Shown: positions 10,553 through 18,902 of the stretch, piece by piece
How positions within the stretch are numbered: position 1 is the first letter of the stretch
Layout of the letters: each line of letters opens with the position of its first letter
NCBI RefSeq assembly: GCF_900184265.1
Contig: NZ_FXXA01000002.1
Coordinates: forward strand, 1,262,918-1,326,917
Direction: 5' to 3'
Length of the DNA: 64,000 nt
Source of the DNA: Eggerthella timonensis
GTDB taxonomy: Bacteria > Actinomycetota > Coriobacteriia > Coriobacteriales > Eggerthellaceae
Program-made: the position numbers and the translations under genes
Notes under the pieces: model-generated
What the model was told of the DNA's origin: nothing
What the model saw: only the letters and a program-made list of their open reading frames with translations
The model's database searches: none

Positions 10553-10902
10553 CGGCGGTGGACGAACGAAGGAGCGATGCGCCGGCGGGGCGGCCCCTGC
10601 GGCTCGCCACGCGCACGGTGCGCAGGGCGCGGGGGCTGCTGTTCTCGTCCGAGCACGGCGAGGCGCTGCTGTTCGTTCCGTGCAACGACGTGCACACGGC
10701 GGGCATGCGACACCGTCTCGACATCGCGTTCGTGGATGCGGCGGGGCTCGTGCTGGAGGCTCATCGCGACGTCGGGCCGTTCCGGCGGTTGCGCAACAAG
10801 GACGCCGAGGCGGTGGTCGAGCGGTTCTCGTCCTGTGCGACTCCATGGTTTTCCGCAGGGGATCGCGTGGGCGTGGTTTGTCTGAAAGGAGAGAGGCAAT
10901 GA
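10549..10902 (+). CDS. DUF192-family protein
   Basis: A 117-aa protein with the DUF192 pattern: RARGLLF near the start, LLFVPCNDVHTAGMRHRLDI in the middle (family: 'MLFVFP...WM.NT..PLDIAFID') and FVDAAGLVLEAHRDVGPF. No signal peptide is seen, although many DUF192 proteins are exported. The GTG at 10549 follows GGAGGAAGGAG and overlaps the upstream stop (GTGA); a second GTG is at 10558. DUF192 genes are repeatedly found in Tad/type II secretion loci; the biochemical role is unknown. Confidence 0.78.
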   Translation: MTAVDERRSDAPAGRPLRLATRTVRRARGLLFSSEHGEALLFVPCNDVHTAGMRHRLDIAFVDAAGLVLEAHRDVGPFRRLRNKDAEAVVERFSSCATPWFSAGDRVGVVCLKGERQ

Positions 10903-11435
10903 AGACGTGTCCAATATGCGGGGCTCGTGCGTTCGACGACGCCGAGGTGTGCTTCGGGTGCCTGCACCGCTATGGAGAGGAGCCGGCCGAGCCGCGGCCG
11001 AAGGTTGCGGCGCCGGGGGTTGTGCCGGTTGCGGCACCGGTGGCGATGTCGGCTGCAGCGCCGGTTGCGGCGTCGGCATCGGGCGCGATGCAAGCGGTTC
11101 CGGGCGGACGCTGCCCGGCGATGCGCCCCGAGGGGCTGGGCGGCGATCTGGTGCCGGGTCGGGCCGGTTGCGAGGAGGCGCCTTCCGCGCCGGCGAAACA
11201 GCGCCCTGCCGCTCCCCCGCGCGACGGGGCCGGGTGGACCGTGCGTTTCGAGCTGCCGGGGTACGCGCCCACGGTGGAATCGGCGGGCCGGGAAGGAGGG
11301 CTCGTCGTGCGGTTTCAGCCCGAGGGCGCGGTGCGTGCGGAAGGGGTTGGCCGCGAGCGCGTTCTGCGCGGCACCCATGCACGCGACGCCCCGGCGGGCG
11401 GCGGGGTGCTGGCGAGCGCGGCAGGCTGCTCGTGA
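10899..11435 (+). CDS. Zinc-ribbon protein of the Tad locus
   Basis: A 178-aa protein with an N-terminal zinc ribbon, Cys4, Cys7, Cys18 and Cys21 (CPIC-x10-CFGC). A linker rich in Ala, Pro and Val (about 35-75) follows, then a C-terminal segment with a beta-like core GWTVRFELPGYAP. No membrane span is seen. The function is unknown; the position between the DUF192 gene and the prepilin peptidase, with 4-bp overlaps on both sides, suggests an accessory cytoplasmic role in pilus assembly or its regulation. Confidence 0.7.
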   Translation: MKTCPICGARAFDDAEVCFGCLHRYGEEPAEPRPKVAAPGVVPVAAPVAMSAAAPVAASASGAMQAVPGGRCPAMRPEGLGGDLVPGRAGCEEAPSAPAKQRPAAPPRDGAGWTVRFELPGYAPTVESAGREGGLVVRFQPEGAVRAEGVGRERVLRGTHARDAPAGGGVLASAAGCS

Positions 11436-12334
11436 CGGGCCCGGTCGCCCTCGTCGTCGCGGCCGGGTGCGCGGGCGGGCTGATAGGCGGGCTCGCCGTG
11501 CCTTGGCTGGCCTCCGTCCTCCTGGGACGGGCCTATCGTCGTGCGCGTGCGTGGTGGTGGGATTCGCTCGCAACGTACCGCGCGTTCAAGCGGGCGCATC
11601 CCCAGCGGGAGCCTTCGCCGCGCGCGGCAGGAGTCGAGGGGTCGCTCGGATTGTGGAGGGAGCAGACGGTGCGCGACGCGCAGGCGGGAAGCCTGCCGCG
11701 CGAGCGGTTGCGGGCGCTCGTCGAGGCGGGGTGCGCGGTGGATGCCGTCGAGCCGGCGCGCGGCGAATCCGATCAAGAAGCGCGCTGCTCGTATCGCGCG
11801 AAGCGTCGGCATCGCTGCCTCTTGGCGCTGGCGGGCGCGGCGGCGGGCTGCGCGATCGTGTGGCAGGCGAACTCGCCGGGGCCGGGGGCGGCGTTGGCGG
11901 CGGCAGCCGTCGCGATGGCGGTGGCCGCGGTTTGCGACCTGCGGGCGAGGATCGTGCCGCTCGAAACCTGCGCGGCCCTTGCGGCGGCGGGCCTCGTCTT
12001 CCAGGCATCGACCTCAGGGCTTCGCGGCGTGCTGGCTGGCTGTGCGTTCGCTGCGATCGCGGTGCTGTGCTGCCTTGCGGCGAACCGGCTGTTCGGCCAT
12101 GCGGGCCGCGCGCCGGTGGGGTACGGCGACGTGCGATGCATGGCGGCGCTCTCGCTGGTCAGCGGCGCGGCGACGCCGGTGGGAGCCGCGCTGTGCTACG
12201 GCGGCGCGGCAGCGTTCTCGCTTGCGGGCATCGCCGCGGGGAGGCTGTCGTGGAGAAGCGGCATCCCGATGGCGCCGTTTCTCGCGGTTTGGCTGGTCGG
12301 CGGCGCGCTGGCGAGCTTGCACGGTATGGGATGA
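11432..12334 (+). CDS. tadV: Prepilin peptidase (TadV/type IV, A24 family)
   Basis: A 300-aa polytopic membrane protein. The two catalytic aspartates of the A24 family are visible: Asp169 in VCDLRARIVP and Asp233 in VGYGDVR. The conserved GIPMAPFLA near 277-285 matches the C-terminal 'iPfgPfla' element. An N-terminal extension of about 120 residues holds one membrane span and a charged region, but not the Cys-rich methylase domain of PilD. It starts at GTG in a GTGA overlap. It is the only prepilin peptidase gene in the locus and lies between the two modules, so it presumably processes the pilins of both. Confidence 0.9.
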   Translation: MTGPVALVVAAGCAGGLIGGLAVPWLASVLLGRAYRRARAWWWDSLATYRAFKRAHPQREPSPRAAGVEGSLGLWREQTVRDAQAGSLPRERLRALVEAGCAVDAVEPARGESDQEARCSYRAKRRHRCLLALAGAAAGCAIVWQANSPGPGAALAAAAVAMAVAAVCDLRARIVPLETCAALAAAGLVFQASTSGLRGVLAGCAFAAIAVLCCLAANRLFGHAGRAPVGYGDVRCMAALSLVSGAATPVGAALCYGGAAAFSLAGIAAGRLSWRSGIPMAPFLAVWLVGGALASLHGMG

Positions 12335-12355
12335 ATCGACGAGAAGGAGCAAGGT

Positions 12356-12589
12356 ATGAACACGATGAGGTAAGATGCGGCAGCAAAGCTGAGCAAGGCT
12401 CGGGCATGGCTCGTGGTGGGCGAAGAGGACGGCGGTTCCGAGATCGTGCAGACGGTCATCGTGCTGGGATTCGCGGTAGGGCTGGGAGCCGCGCTGCTGT
12501 TGCTGCAGGGCAACATCCAGACGGCCATCACGAAAGCGGGAACCTCGGTGACCGACATGTTCTCGAAAATCACGTCCGGTGCGGCGTAA
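12356..12589 (+). pseudogene. Type IVb pilin-like gene of module II with in-frame TAA at codon 6
   Basis: GAGAAGGAGC is well spaced before ATG 12356, but the frame reads MNTMR and then TAA (12371-12373). The same frame continues without interruption as DAAAKLSKARAWLVVGEEDG, a GG/SEIVQ cleavage-like site and a hydrophobic helix (TVIVLGFAVGLGAALLLL), ending at TAA 12587. Total length and architecture fit a 77-codon pilin. A single base change (TAA to AAA or CAA) would restore it. Alternatives are a real start at GTG 12413 or 12416 without a visible ribosome site, or a sequence error. The position at the head of module II makes it the expected structural pilin. Confidence 0.7.
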
Positions 12590-13097
12590 AGGGCGCTCGG
12601 AGCGGGGCAGCAGCGTCGTGACGTTCGTCGTTGCGTTGCCGCTGCTGCTCCTGTTCCTCTTCGCCGTGGTCGATCTGGGACGCTCGGTGTTTTTGTCCAT
12701 GGCGCTCGACGATGCTGCGCACGCGGCGTGCCGCGAAGCTTCGGGGCGTCCTGCGGGCGACGTCGCTGAGTCGCAGCTGCGCGAGGCGGCTTACGCCGCG
12801 GCGCCGGCGCTCGATCGCGAAGGCTTGCGGCTGAGCGTGTCGGTCCGCTATGGGGAAGTGGAGGATCGCGCCTACGCGCACCGGTTCTACAACGATGCGT
12901 CGGGTGCGTACGACGAGCGTGCGTCGCACGCTCGGTCGAGGCCCGTCGAGGTATCGCTCGAGCTGGCGGGCCAGTACCTCACGCCGCTCGGGGCGGCGTT
13001 GTCGGGCGGGAGCGAGGGCGAAGGCGCGGGGCGGTTCGCGTTTCACGCCCAGGTTCGAGGCGTTGCGGACGAGACGGTGGAAGGAGGGGCGTGGTGA
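12579..13097 (+). CDS. TadE-like pseudopilin (module II)
   Basis: A 172-aa protein whose GTG start overlaps the end of the pilin frame. The N terminus is RSERGSSVVTFVVALPLLLL, a basic leader, Gly and a 20-residue hydrophobic helix, but with Thr rather than Glu at +5. The soluble domain contains LDDAAHAACREA, a helix seen in many TadE proteins. Minor pilin by family resemblance. Confidence 0.8.
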   Translation: MRRKGRSERGSSVVTFVVALPLLLLFLFAVVDLGRSVFLSMALDDAAHAACREASGRPAGDVAESQLREAAYAAAPALDREGLRLSVSVRYGEVEDRAYAHRFYNDASGAYDERASHARSRPVEVSLELAGQYLTPLGAALSGGSEGEGAGRFAFHAQVRGVADETVEGGAW

Positions 13098-13570
13098 GGG
13101 AGGGCGAGCGGGGAAGCGAGGTGGTCCAGTTCGTGATCGCGATGCCGCTGTTGTTGGCGGTTCTGTTCTCGATCATGCAGCTGGCGGGCATGACGCTTGC
13201 GGCGAGCCAGGTGTCTTCCGAGATCACGCGCGCGTGCCGCCAGCTCGACGCCGCGGGTTTCGAGCTGGCGGCGGACAAGGAACGGTTCGTCAAGGAAGGG
13301 ATCCTCGGCGCATCGACCCAGCTCGATCCCGAGCGTCTGCACGTCGAGCGCGTCTGCTGGACGAGCGAGCAGACGAATGGGGAGCGGCCCGTGCGCGACG
13401 GCGGCGTGATCGAGGAGCGGGCGACGATGGTCGCGGTGTCGTACGACGTGCGCTACCGGCTGCCGGCCATCGCGGATCTGCCCGGGCTGACGGGGCGCGT
13501 GCTCGAGCGGCACGTGCAGTGCACGTTCACGGACGACCGGGTGATCGAGATCAGGCAGGAGGGGTTATGA
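13094..13570 (+). CDS. TadE-like pseudopilin (module II)
   Basis: A 158-aa protein with the leader VREGERG, then SEVVQFVIAMPLLLAVLF. The residues after Gly (SEVVQ) match the pilin at 12356 (SEIVQ) rather than module I. AAGGAGGGG favours GTG 13094 over the adjacent GTG 13091. The start overlaps the previous stop and the end overlaps the next ATG (ATGA). Confidence 0.8.
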   Translation: MREGERGSEVVQFVIAMPLLLAVLFSIMQLAGMTLAASQVSSEITRACRQLDAAGFELAADKERFVKEGILGASTQLDPERLHVERVCWTSEQTNGERPVRDGGVIEERATMVAVSYDVRYRLPAIADLPGLTGRVLERHVQCTFTDDRVIEIRQEGL

Positions 13571-14172
13571 ATGCGAGGGGTCGCCGCGACGAGCGCGGTT
13601 CCATGGTGCCGCTCGCGGTGGTGGCGGCGCTCGTGCTGTTCGCAGTGGTGGCGTTCTCCGTCGACCAGGGCATCGCCTACGCGGCGAAGGCGCGTCAGGA
13701 AAACGCGCTCGATGCCGCGCGCGCCGCCTGCATGGATGCATCGTTCGCGCTCGTGGCGAAAAACGATGACGACCCGGGGCGCATGGTGGCCGACCGCGTG
13801 GCCCGCACCGTGCGCGACGCGGGGTTTCGGGGGAAGGCGTCCGTATGGTTCTACGAAGCGCCGGAGGCGAGCGCTTCCTCGACGGAGCGCCACTGGGCCA
13901 TCGGCATGCAGCTCGAGGAGGATTCGCCGACGGTGTTCGCGCGCGGCTTCGGCATCGATACGCTGCCGGTCGCGTCGTACCGGGTGATGACGGCGATGCC
14001 GTACGCCGGCGAGCGGGTGTGGCGCCCGGCGCAAAGGCGTTGCGGCCGGTACGACTATCCGGCGGGAGCGGATGCGACTTCCTGGTCGTACGAGGCGCTG
14101 AGCTCGCTCGATGCCTTTCCTGCGGAGCTTGCAGAAGCGGCGCGGTCCGCGTCGCGCGGAGAACGGGAATAG
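13567..14172 (+). CDS. TadG-like pilus protein (module II)
   Basis: A 201-aa protein beginning MNARGRRDERGSMVPLAVVA with a pilin-like helix and then AKARQENALDAARAACMDAS, the TadG-type region. It is much shorter than the 706-aa counterpart of module I. The C-terminal region is rich in aromatic and acidic residues. The stop TAG is followed by a 39-bp gap, one of the few gaps in this locus. Confidence 0.75.
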   Translation: MNARGRRDERGSMVPLAVVAALVLFAVVAFSVDQGIAYAAKARQENALDAARAACMDASFALVAKNDDDPGRMVADRVARTVRDAGFRGKASVWFYEAPEASASSTERHWAIGMQLEEDSPTVFARGFGIDTLPVASYRVMTAMPYAGERVWRPAQRRCGRYDYPAGADATSWSYEALSSLDAFPAELAEAARSASRGERE

Positions 14173-14211
14173 TCCGGCGCGGTGCCGGCGATAACGAGAG
14201 AGGAACGGGCT

Positions 14212-15135
14212 ATGGTGATGGGCGGCAACGGCGGCGATGCAGCGGCGTGGGGCGGAGGCTTTGCGGCGCGGGCATCGCGATGCGGAACGGACGGGGACGG
14301 GCCGGCGGCGGGCGGAGGGGTAGGACGACCGGGCTTCGGGGCGCCTCGAGGGGGCGTGCAGGCGACGGCGTCGATGCCGGCCGTCGCGGGCGATCGCGTG
14401 AAGCCCGCCGCGAAGGCTCGGCCGCGGAAGGAGGACGCGCCGCGCGTCAAACGGTTGGCGACGATCGTCGCCGTCTCGGTCGCATTGGCGGCGGTGTCGG
14501 TGTCGTACGGCGTGTGGTCAGCCGCCGCTTCGCGCTCGGCCGTGCAGCACGCAACCGCAGGAGCGCTTCCCACGCTCGTGGCGGCCGCGGACATCCGCGC
14601 CGGCGATGCGCTCACGGCCGAGGACATCGAGGTGCAAGACGTGCCCGCGTCCTATCGGGCGTCCTCGGCATTGGGAGCGGAAGCGCTCGGCGCCGAAGGG
14701 GGCCTCTCGGGCGGACGCGCCCTCGTCGACATTCCCGCAGGGGCGCAGCTGTCCTCGTCGCTCGTGACGGGGGCTGGCGGCGATCGCCTTTCCTCCGAGC
14801 TGGGCGCGGGCATGCAGGCGGTCACGCTCGCAGTGGACGTGGAGACGGGGCTCGCGGGCCACGTGCGGCCCTACGATGCCGTGCGCATCGTGTCGGCGGA
14901 AGGCGCGTCTGCAGGCGAGGCGTTCCTCGAGACGGTATGCGAGAGGGCCCGGGTTCTCGCGGTCGGAGACGATGCGACCGGCGTGCAGAGCGGATCCGCT
15001 TCCGTCACCGTGGAGGTTTCGCCCGGCGAGGCCGATGCGGTGCGCGAAGCCCAGTTCGCGGGACGGGTGAGCCTCGTCCTCATAGCCGCAGACGATGCGC
15101 TCGGGGAGGTGGGCGACGATGGACAGGGCGACTGA
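14212..15135 (+). CDS. cpaB: CpaB/RcpC-like protein (module II)
   Basis: A 307-aa protein. Residues 1-75 are a Gly/Ala-rich cytoplasmic region, followed by a membrane span (LATIVAVSVALAAVSVSYGV, about 83-102), a SAF domain (VAAADIRAGDALTAEDIEVQ, about 124-143) and the RcpC domain. The long Gly-rich N-terminal tail is absent from the module I CpaB (215 aa). GAGAGGAACGG precedes ATG 14212; a GTG 30 bp upstream is a less likely start. The end overlaps tadA by 17 bp. Confidence 0.85.
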   Translation: MVMGGNGGDAAAWGGGFAARASRCGTDGDGPAAGGGVGRPGFGAPRGGVQATASMPAVAGDRVKPAAKARPRKEDAPRVKRLATIVAVSVALAAVSVSYGVWSAAASRSAVQHATAGALPTLVAAADIRAGDALTAEDIEVQDVPASYRASSALGAEALGAEGGLSGGRALVDIPAGAQLSSSLVTGAGGDRLSSELGAGMQAVTLAVDVETGLAGHVRPYDAVRIVSAEGASAGEAFLETVCERARVLAVGDDATGVQSGSASVTVEVSPGEADAVREAQFAGRVSLVLIAADDALGEVGDDGQGD

Positions 15136-16438
15136 GCGCGCGATCAAGCGAGCCGTGCGCGACGAGGCTGCGGTGCGGTTGCGCGGCGACGCCGTCGGCC
15201 CCGCTGCGGTCGAGGAGCTCATCCGCCGGCTCGTGGAAGAGGTCGCGCGCGAATCGGGCGTGCCGCTTCCCCCGTACGAGTTCGAGGAGCTTTCCCGCGC
15301 GATGATCGACGACTTCCTCCACTACGGGCCGCTCCAAAGGCTGCTCGAAGACGAGTCCGTCACGGAGATCATGGTCAACGGCGGCGGCGTCGACCTGGAC
15401 GATCCCGCGCTGCCTTTCCGCGCGCCCATCGTGTACGTGGAGCGTGCGGGGCGCATCGAGTACCGACCGGACGTGGAGTTCGACGACGCGGAGCACCTGC
15501 GCCGCATCATCAACAAGATCGCCGAGCAGTCGGGCAAGCGGTGCGACGAAGCGCACGCAATGGGCTGCGCGATGCTGCCGGGGGGCCGGGCGCGCGCCAC
15601 CTACGTGGTGCCGCCCATCGCTCCCGACGGCCCCGCCCTCAACGTGCGCACGTTCTCGTCGAGCATGCTGGGCATGGAGGACCTCGTGCGCATGGGCATG
15701 CTGACCGATGCGATGTCGCAGTTTCTCCGAGCGGCGGTGCAGGCGCGCTGCCCGCTCGTGATATCGGGCGGAACGGGATCGGGCAAGACCACGTTGCTCG
15801 GCGCGCTCTCAGGGTTCATCCCTCCCGAAGAACGGGTGATCACCATCGAGGACACGCCCGAGCTGCGCCTGCAAACGCCGCACGTGGAGCGGATGCAGAC
15901 ACGCGAGGCGAACACGGAAGGCGAGGGGTCGGTGGGCATGCGCGAGCTCGTGGCGCTGTCGTTGCGCCGTCGCCCCGACCGCATCATCGTGGGCGAGTGC
16001 CGCGGCGCCGAAGCGTACGACATGCTGCAGGCCATGCAGACCGACCACCCGGGCTCGATGACCACGGTGCACGCGAACGACCCGGGCAATGCCATCAGCC
16101 GCTTGCGCACGATGGTGGGCTATGCCGACGGCGATCTCAGCCGCGACGTCATCGTCCAGCAGATCGCCGAGTCCCTGCAAGGCGGCCTCGTCGTGCACGT
16201 CGAGCGCATGCAGGACGGGGCGCGCCGGGTGACGAGCGTCGTGGCGGTCGACCCGCTTCCCGAGGGGAGCCTCGTCATCCCGCGCGCAGAGCTGTTCGTC
16301 TTCGACGTCGAGGGCGTCGATGCATACGGCTCCGTCGCCGGATCGTGGCGCGCATGCGGCGTGCAGCCTCAGCGCATCAAGGAGCGCATGCGCGCGTCGG
16401 GGGTGTGGTACGACCCCGCCTGGTTTTTCGAGCAGTGA
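15119..16438 (+). CDS. tadA: TadA/CpaF secretion ATPase (module II)
   Basis: A 439-aa hexameric ATPase. Motifs: YGPLQRLLEDESVTEIMVNG (69-88), Walker A SGGTGSGKT (216-224), Asp box TIEDTPELRL, RIIVGECRG and GSMTTVHAN. After the VNG motif there is an insertion, VDLDDPALPFRAPIVYVERA, not present in the module I protein. The ATG at 15119 follows GGGGAGGTGGG inside cpaB. It powers the second pilus machine. Confidence 0.95.
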   Translation: MDRATERAIKRAVRDEAAVRLRGDAVGPAAVEELIRRLVEEVARESGVPLPPYEFEELSRAMIDDFLHYGPLQRLLEDESVTEIMVNGGGVDLDDPALPFRAPIVYVERAGRIEYRPDVEFDDAEHLRRIINKIAEQSGKRCDEAHAMGCAMLPGGRARATYVVPPIAPDGPALNVRTFSSSMLGMEDLVRMGMLTDAMSQFLRAAVQARCPLVISGGTGSGKTTLLGALSGFIPPEERVITIEDTPELRLQTPHVERMQTREANTEGEGSVGMRELVALSLRRRPDRIIVGECRGAEAYDMLQAMQTDHPGSMTTVHANDPGNAISRLRTMVGYADGDLSRDVIVQQIAESLQGGLVVHVERMQDGARRVTSVVAVDPLPEGSLVIPRAELFVFDVEGVDAYGSVAGSWRACGVQPQRIKERMRASGVWYDPAWFFEQ

Positions 16439-16451
16439 GGAGGGCTGAACC

Positions 16452-17372
16452 ATGATAGGACTCGTGTTGCCGGGAGGCCTCGTTGCGGGGTGCGTTGCGG
16501 CTGCCGCGTGGGCGTATGTGCTCGTGCGGCAGGAGCGCGCGGCGTGGCGCGGCAGGGCGTTGAGCGATCGCGGCCTCTACGAAGCGGGGGAGGCCGCTGC
16601 GAAGGAGCGGAAGGGCCCGCAGCTGCCGTTTCTCGCCCGCGCGCTTCACGAAGCGGGAGTTGACGCGTCGGCGACGAGCTGGGCGGTGGGCGTCGCCGCG
16701 CTTGCTTTCGTCTCGTTTTCGCTGGTCACCGCGCTTGCGGGCGATGCGATTGCCGGGGCGGCGGCCGGCTTCGCGGTGCTGGCAGGATCGGCGGCGCGGC
16801 TGCGCCTTCTGCGCAAGCGCCGCAAAGAGCTGCTCGACCGGCAGCTCGCCCGTGCGCTTCCCCAGATCGCGGCCAGCGTGCGCAGCTCGCTCACGCTCGA
16901 ACGCGCGCTGCGCACGGCCGCGTCCCATGTGGAAGACCCGCTGCGCGAGGAGCTCGCGCGCGTGCTGGCCGATACGGCGTACGGCACGTCGCTCGCAGCG
17001 GCGTTCGAGGCGATGGCGCGCCGAACCGGCAGCCCCGACGTGCGCGCGCTCGCAGCGGCCGTCAGGATACAGCAGCGGTTCGGCGGAGCCATCGCGCCCG
17101 TGCTCGACCTCGTAGCCGCGCATGCTGCGGCACGGTTGCGCACGTCGCGCGAATTGAAGACCGAGCTCGCCGGCACGCGCCTGGCGAAGTGGTTCGTCGC
17201 GCTCGCCATGCCCGCGATCTTCTTCATCATGTTCGCGACCAACGCGGACTTCTCTCAGTTCTACCGCACCCAGCCGCTCGGCTGGGCGGTGCTGGGCGTC
17301 GCAGCGTGCTCTGAGGCGTTCGGGCTGCTGGCTTGCCAGCGCATCACGGCGGTCGATCGGAGCGAGTCATGA
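16452..17372 (+). CDS. tadB: TadB-like pilus platform protein (module II)
   Basis: A 306-aa protein with membrane spans at the N terminus (5-25) and about 75-115, a T2SSF domain (RALPQIAASVRSSLTLERAL) and C-terminal spans (KWFVALAMPAIFFIMF onward). GAGGAGGGCTGAACC precedes the ATG. It ends in an ATGA overlap with the next gene. Confidence 0.9.
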   Translation: MIGLVLPGGLVAGCVAAAAWAYVLVRQERAAWRGRALSDRGLYEAGEAAAKERKGPQLPFLARALHEAGVDASATSWAVGVAALAFVSFSLVTALAGDAIAGAAAGFAVLAGSAARLRLLRKRRKELLDRQLARALPQIAASVRSSLTLERALRTAASHVEDPLREELARVLADTAYGTSLAAAFEAMARRTGSPDVRALAAAVRIQQRFGGAIAPVLDLVAAHAAARLRTSRELKTELAGTRLAKWFVALAMPAIFFIMFATNADFSQFYRTQPLGWAVLGVAACSEAFGLLACQRITAVDRSES

Positions 17373-18310
17373 TCGGGGGAGGTGCGGGCGCGGCGATCTG
17401 CGCGATGCTCGTGCTCGGCGCGGCGGTCGGACTTGCGGCCTACGAGGGGCTCGTGCGCTACGCGGCCCTTGCCCGGCCCGCCGTCGTTGCGACGCCGACG
17501 GCGCGCGCTTCCGCGGAAGACGGCCGGGCGGGCGCCTCGTCTCCCCGCCGACGCTTCCGAGCGGCGTTCGACGCGCTCGCGACGCTGCTCGACCGGTACG
17601 TGCCGCTCACCCGCGCCGACATCGAGTCGAGCCGCGAGCGCCTTTCCAGAGCCGGCGTGGAGCTCGAGCCCGAGACATGGCGGAGCATCCGCGCCGTGGC
17701 CGCGCTGGGGTGCGCGGGGTTCGCGGGCGTTCTCGCAGCAGGCGCAGGGTTCGCCCCGTTCGCGGTGGCGGGAGCTGCGGGCTGCGGCGCGGCGGTCGGT
17801 TGGATGGCCCCGTCATGGTGGCTGTCGCGCAGGGAGCGCGGGCGGAGGAGGGCGATCGAGCTCAAGCTGCCCGACGCGATGGAGCTGCTCGGCATCGCCA
17901 TCGCTGCGGGCTCCCCGATCGAGCAATGCTTTCGCGAAGTGGCCGAGAGCATGGACGGCCCCCTTGCCCGAGAGTTCTCGCTCGTCGACCAGGAGGTGAA
18001 CCTGTTGGGACGTTCGCGCGAGGAGGCGCTCGAGCACCTGGGGCAACGGTGTTGCAGCCAGGACGTCAGCGCGTTCGTCGCGCAACTGACCCAGGCGGTG
18101 AGCCAGGGGTCGTCTCTCACCGAAGGGCTCGCCGCCCAGGCGGCGCTGGCGCGCGAGACGGCGCAGGCGGAGGCGATGGAGCGCATCCGCAAGATGCCGA
18201 CGAAGCTCGATATCGTGCTATCGCTGTGCTTCCTGCCGCCCACGGTTGCGCTCGTGGTGGTGCCGACGGTGGTCGATCTGCTGGACTTCTTGAACAATTC
18301 GATGGGATGA
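17369..18310 (+). CDS. tadC: TadC-like pilus platform protein (module II)
   Basis: A 313-aa protein with an N-terminal span, a central pair of spans (about 118-155) and a T2SSF domain (LPDAMELLGIAIAAGSPIEQ) that ends in a hydrophobic hairpin VLSLCFLPPTVALVVVPTVV. It is translationally coupled to tadB. Ten bp separate it from the next gene, so transcription of the two genes beyond is probably shared. Confidence 0.9.
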   Translation: MIGGGAGAAICAMLVLGAAVGLAAYEGLVRYAALARPAVVATPTARASAEDGRAGASSPRRRFRAAFDALATLLDRYVPLTRADIESSRERLSRAGVELEPETWRSIRAVAALGCAGFAGVLAAGAGFAPFAVAGAAGCGAAVGWMAPSWWLSRRERGRRRAIELKLPDAMELLGIAIAAGSPIEQCFREVAESMDGPLAREFSLVDQEVNLLGRSREEALEHLGQRCCSQDVSAFVAQLTQAVSQGSSLTEGLAAQAALARETAQAEAMERIRKMPTKLDIVLSLCFLPPTVALVVVPTVVDLLDFLNNSMG

Positions 18311-18320
18311 GGGGGCTTAC

Positions 18321-18902
18321 GTGAAGCGAGGGTTGAACAAGGGAGCGAGGCCCGAGAGGCGCGTCGCGTACGGCGTGGCGGCGGTCGCTGCGGTCGTGGT
18401 GGCCTCCGTCGCGTTTTTCGGCTGGAGGGCGTGCGAATACACAGACGATGCCGCAGGCGGCGACGCAGGCACGATCGAGTTGGAGGTCGCCCTGCGATGC
18501 GACGGCTGGTCGCCTGAGAACACCGAGCTGGGAGTGTTCGTCTCGGGCACCCAGCTCGACGGCTCGCCGTGCGACGAGCAGCTCGTCTTCGAGGGGGCAG
18601 ACGTGCGCACCGCCTATCTCGGCGCGGGGTCGTACGAGATCGTTCCCCAGCTGCCGATGCTCATGCTGCGCGACGGCGCCGTGCTCGCCGCAAGCGATCC
18701 GGCCGCGCGGAGCTATGGGGAAGGCGCGCCGAAATCCGACGCTCTCGAGGTGGTCTACCGGGCGATCGACGCGCGCGATATGGCCGAGGGCGAGCTGCGC
18801 GCCGTCGCCGAAGCCAGCTTCGTGCTCGAAGACGATGCGGATGCGGCGTTCGAGCGCGCCTTGGTGCGGCAAAGCGAGGAGGGGGCTCATGCCGAAGCGT
18901 GA
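18321..18902 (+). CDS. Membrane-anchored extracytoplasmic protein of unknown function
   Basis: A 193-aa protein starting at GTG. A basic N terminus is followed by one hydrophobic segment (about 16-35) and an extracytoplasmic domain with beta-rich sequence (TIELEVALRCDGW, GTQLDGSPCDEQLVFEGADV), two Cys and an acidic C terminus. It is not recognised. It overlaps the next gene by 14 bp, and the two C-terminal genes of module II probably work together at the surface. Confidence 0.65.
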   Translation: MKRGLNKGARPERRVAYGVAAVAAVVVASVAFFGWRACEYTDDAAGGDAGTIELEVALRCDGWSPENTELGVFVSGTQLDGSPCDEQLVFEGADVRTAYLGAGSYEIVPQLPMLMLRDGAVLAASDPAARSYGEGAPKSDALEVVYRAIDARDMAEGELRAVAEASFVLEDDADAAFERALVRQSEEGAHAEA

